From: Kiritimatiellia bacterium
GTDB lineage: Bacteria; Verrucomicrobiota; Kiritimatiellia; JAAZAB01
Assembly: GCA_018400335.1 (NCBI GenBank)
Contig: JAGYMT010000104.1
Location: forward strand, 1 to 6,581
DNA: 6,581 bases
Direction of reading: 5' to 3'
Shown: one piece after another, positions 5,284-6,581 of the stretch
Position numbering within the stretch: position 1 is the first letter of the stretch
Layout of the letters: each line of letters opens with the position of its first letter
Program-made: the position numbers and the translations under genes
The notes under the pieces: generated by a model
The model's input: the letters and a program-made list of their open reading frames with translations, nothing else
What the model was told of the DNA's origin: nothing
Databases searched by the model: none

Positions 5284-6416
5284 GGTGTGCCGGTGACGGC
5301 GGATATGACTTCATCCTGGTCCGCGGGCGACAGGTCATTAAAGAACGGCATCCGAAGAATACGCTCGCTCACTGATTGCGTAACCGGACAGTCTTCCGGC
5401 CTGGCGCCGCTCCTGAGGCCCATGACCGACGAGTGCAGGGGCAGGTAGTGGAAAACGCTGAGTATCCCGCAAGCCTTGAGCCGTTCAATTATAGCCTGAC
5501 GGCTGTCGAGATCAGGGAACATGAGATAGAACATGTGGAACGCCTGTTCGCAGTGTCCCGGCACGTATGGAAGACCGACTCCGCGATCCCGCGCCCAGTC
5601 GCCGAGTCCCTGGTAATACGTGTTCCAGATGCGGCGCCGCGCCGCCTGTATCCGATCCCTGGCCTCTATCTGGGCATAGAGGAATGCCGCGAGAATGTCC
5701 GAGGGAAGATAACTCGATCCTATGTCAACCCACGAGTATTTGTCCACCTGTCCCCTGAAAAAACGGCTCCTGTTGGTACCCTTCTCCCGCAGGATTTCCG
5801 CGCGCTCGATGAAGGAAGGGTTATTGATGAGCAGCGCACCGCCCTCGCCGCAGGAGAGGTTTTTTGTTTCATGAAAGCTCTGCGCGGCGAGTTCGCCGAA
5901 CGTGCCGAGAAATTTTCCCTTGTATCGTCCGAACAGGCCGTGCGCGTTGTCCTCCACCACCGCTATTCCATGTTTGCGCGCGATCGGGAGGATGGCGTCC
6001 ATTTCGCATCCGACCCCCGCGTAATGAACGGGCACGATGGCCTTTGTGCGCGGGGTGATCAGTTTCTCGACCAGTGATTCATCCATATTGAGGGTATCAT
6101 GCCGGATATCAATAAAAACGGGCTTGGCCCCGCGCAACACGAACGCGTTGGCGGTTGATACGAAGGTGAAAGAAGGCACGATCACCTCGTCGCCCGGCTT
6201 TATGTCGAGCAACAACGCGGCCATTTCGAGCGCGTGTGTGCAGGATGTTGTGAGCAGCGCCTTGGGGACACCGAGCTCATGCTCGAAGAAGACGTGACAT
6301 TTCTTTGTGAACACCCCGTCGCCCGAGAACTGCCCTTTGGCGAGTGCCTCGGCGATATAGGCATGCTCGTTGCCCGCAAGCGATGGGCGGTTGAATGGAA
6401 TTCTGAAGGTCTGCAT
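5280..6416 (-). CDS. wecE: dTDP-4-amino-4,6-dideoxygalactose transaminase (WecE/RffA type)
   Basis: PLP enzyme of the DegT/DnrJ/EryC1/StrS family that converts dTDP-4-keto-6-deoxyglucose and glutamate to dTDP-4-amino-4,6-dideoxygalactose (dTDP-Fuc4N), in the cytoplasm. It resembles Escherichia coli WecE along its whole length: ‘IPFNRPSLAGNE’ (6-17), ‘LLTTSCTHALEMAALLLDI’ (54-72), ‘PGDEVIVPSFTFVSTANAF’ (74-92), ‘VPVHYAGVGCEMD’ (128-140), ‘SFHETKN’ (180-186), ‘EKGTNRSRFFRGQVDKYSW’ (211-229) and ‘VFHYLPLH’ (321-328). Lys185 is the expected Schiff-base lysine and Asp156 the residue contacting the pyridine nitrogen. The ATG at 6416 gives 378 residues, against 376 for the E. coli enzyme. An in-frame TTG at 6455 would add 13 residues with no family counterpart. 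The next gene overlaps the stop codon. The product sugar would feed enterobacterial-common-antigen-like, O-antigen or other surface glycans. A related 4-aminosugar product is possible. Confidence 0.93.
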   Translation of the reverse strand: MQTFRIPFNRPSLAGNEHAYIAEALAKGQFSGDGVFTKKCHVFFEHELGVPKALLTTSCTHALEMAALLLDIKPGDEVIVPSFTFVSTANAFVLRGAKPVFIDIRHDTLNMDESLVEKLITPRTKAIVPVHYAGVGCEMDAILPIARKHGIAVVEDNAHGLFGRYKGKFLGTFGELAAQSFHETKNLSCGEGGALLINNPSFIERAEILREKGTNRSRFFRGQVDKYSWVDIGSSYLPSDILAAFLYAQIEARDRIQAARRRIWNTYYQGLGDWARDRGVGLPYVPGHCEQAFHMFYLMFPDLDSRQAIIERLKACGILSVFHYLPLHSSVMGLRSGARPEDCPVTQSVSERILRMPFFNDLSPADQDEVISAVTGTP

Positions 6417-6479
6417 GATGTCTGAATACTTACCCCAAGTGATGAAAGTTGGCAAGTACGGAATATCGCCCCGACTATT

Positions 6480-6581
6480 TCACACGCCGGCATGGATGAC
6501 CAGCAGGTCGCCCTTCCGGAAGGAATTGAGGAAGTAGAGATGGTACATGAGAAGGGCGGCTGCCCTGCCCGCCGCGCCCAT
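6480..6581 (-). CDS. C-terminal end of an unidentified gene in the glycan operon (partial)
   Basis: A minus-strand frame enters from the right edge and ends at a TGA (6482-6480). The 33 visible residues include ‘AAALLMYHLYFLNSFRKGD’ and end ‘LLVIHAGV’. It lies 63 bp upstream of the aminotransferase, on the same strand and in the same codon style, so it is probably the preceding operon member, but it is too short to assign. An ATG sits at the very edge (6581-6579), yet the frame is more likely the end of a longer protein. Genes seen before wecE elsewhere include sugar acyltransferases and nucleotide-sugar enzymes. None can be claimed here. Confidence 0.5.
   Translation of the reverse strand: MGAAGRAAALLMYHLYFLNSFRKGDLLVIHAGV

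Noticed and set aside
5376..6077. 233-aa plus-strand reading frame opposite the aminotransferase
   Set aside because: It is wholly antisense to a well-conserved gene; its openness follows from that gene's codon bias.
6417..6455. Upstream TTG start for the aminotransferase
   Set aside because: The 13 extra residues have no counterpart in WecE-type enzymes, and the ATG at 6416 gives the family's usual length and N-terminus.
1..6581. tRNA, rRNA or riboswitch genes
   Set aside because: I saw no cloverleaf with a TTC-pair arm and CCA-like end, no rRNA-like sequence and no recognisable riboswitch core on either strand, although short or divergent RNAs cannot be excluded by eye.

Overview
The window looks like chromosomal DNA from a moderately GC-rich bacterium. 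The best guess is a member of the PVC superphylum or a similar polysaccharide-degrading lineage (Lentisphaerota/Victivallales, Verrucomicrobiota or Hydrogenedentota). This rests on two families that are heavily duplicated in those groups: short URO-D-like (uroporphyrinogen decarboxylase family) proteins and DUF4450 carbohydrate-active proteins. No rRNA, tRNA or other taxonomic marker is present, so the assignment is weak. All family assignments were made by reading motifs, not by a database search.

The left third (1-2219) is a damaged accessory region. Positions 1-256 hold decayed, relatively AT-rich sequence with an exact 10-bp tandem duplication. A minus-strand URO-D-family fragment (about 257-703) has lost both its N-terminal start region and everything after its conserved ‘GEDMSYNNG’ motif. 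Head-to-head with it, a plus-strand DUF4450-type gene (about 695-2219) lacks its N-terminus and is split by a frameshift near 1020-1030. The two partial genes meet at about 690-710, which looks like a rearrangement breakpoint or, alternatively, an assembly join.

The middle (2220-3156) carries a compact two-gene plus-strand module. A 103-aa protein resembling the PBECR/BECR-fold nuclease-like toxins overlaps by 16 bp a 67-aa DUF2283 protein, and the pair is best read as a toxin-antitoxin candidate. Behind it lie a short relic of an RHS/YD-repeat protein, a purine-rich stretch and a perfect 20-bp tandem repeat.

The right half (3157-6581) is an intact minus-strand cell-envelope glycan operon. 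In transcription order it holds the C-terminal end of an unidentified gene (6480-6581), a clear WecE/RffA-type sugar aminotransferase (5280-6416) that makes a dTDP-4-amino-4,6-dideoxyhexose, and a 708-aa polytopic membrane protein (3157-5283) with GT-C-like character and two C-terminal beta-rich domains. The last two overlap as ATGA, so they are probably translationally coupled. The likely theme is synthesis of an amino-sugar and its use, or membrane-side glycan transfer, in a surface polysaccharide. This operon converges with the toxin-antitoxin-like pair in the repeat-bearing gap at 2880-3156.
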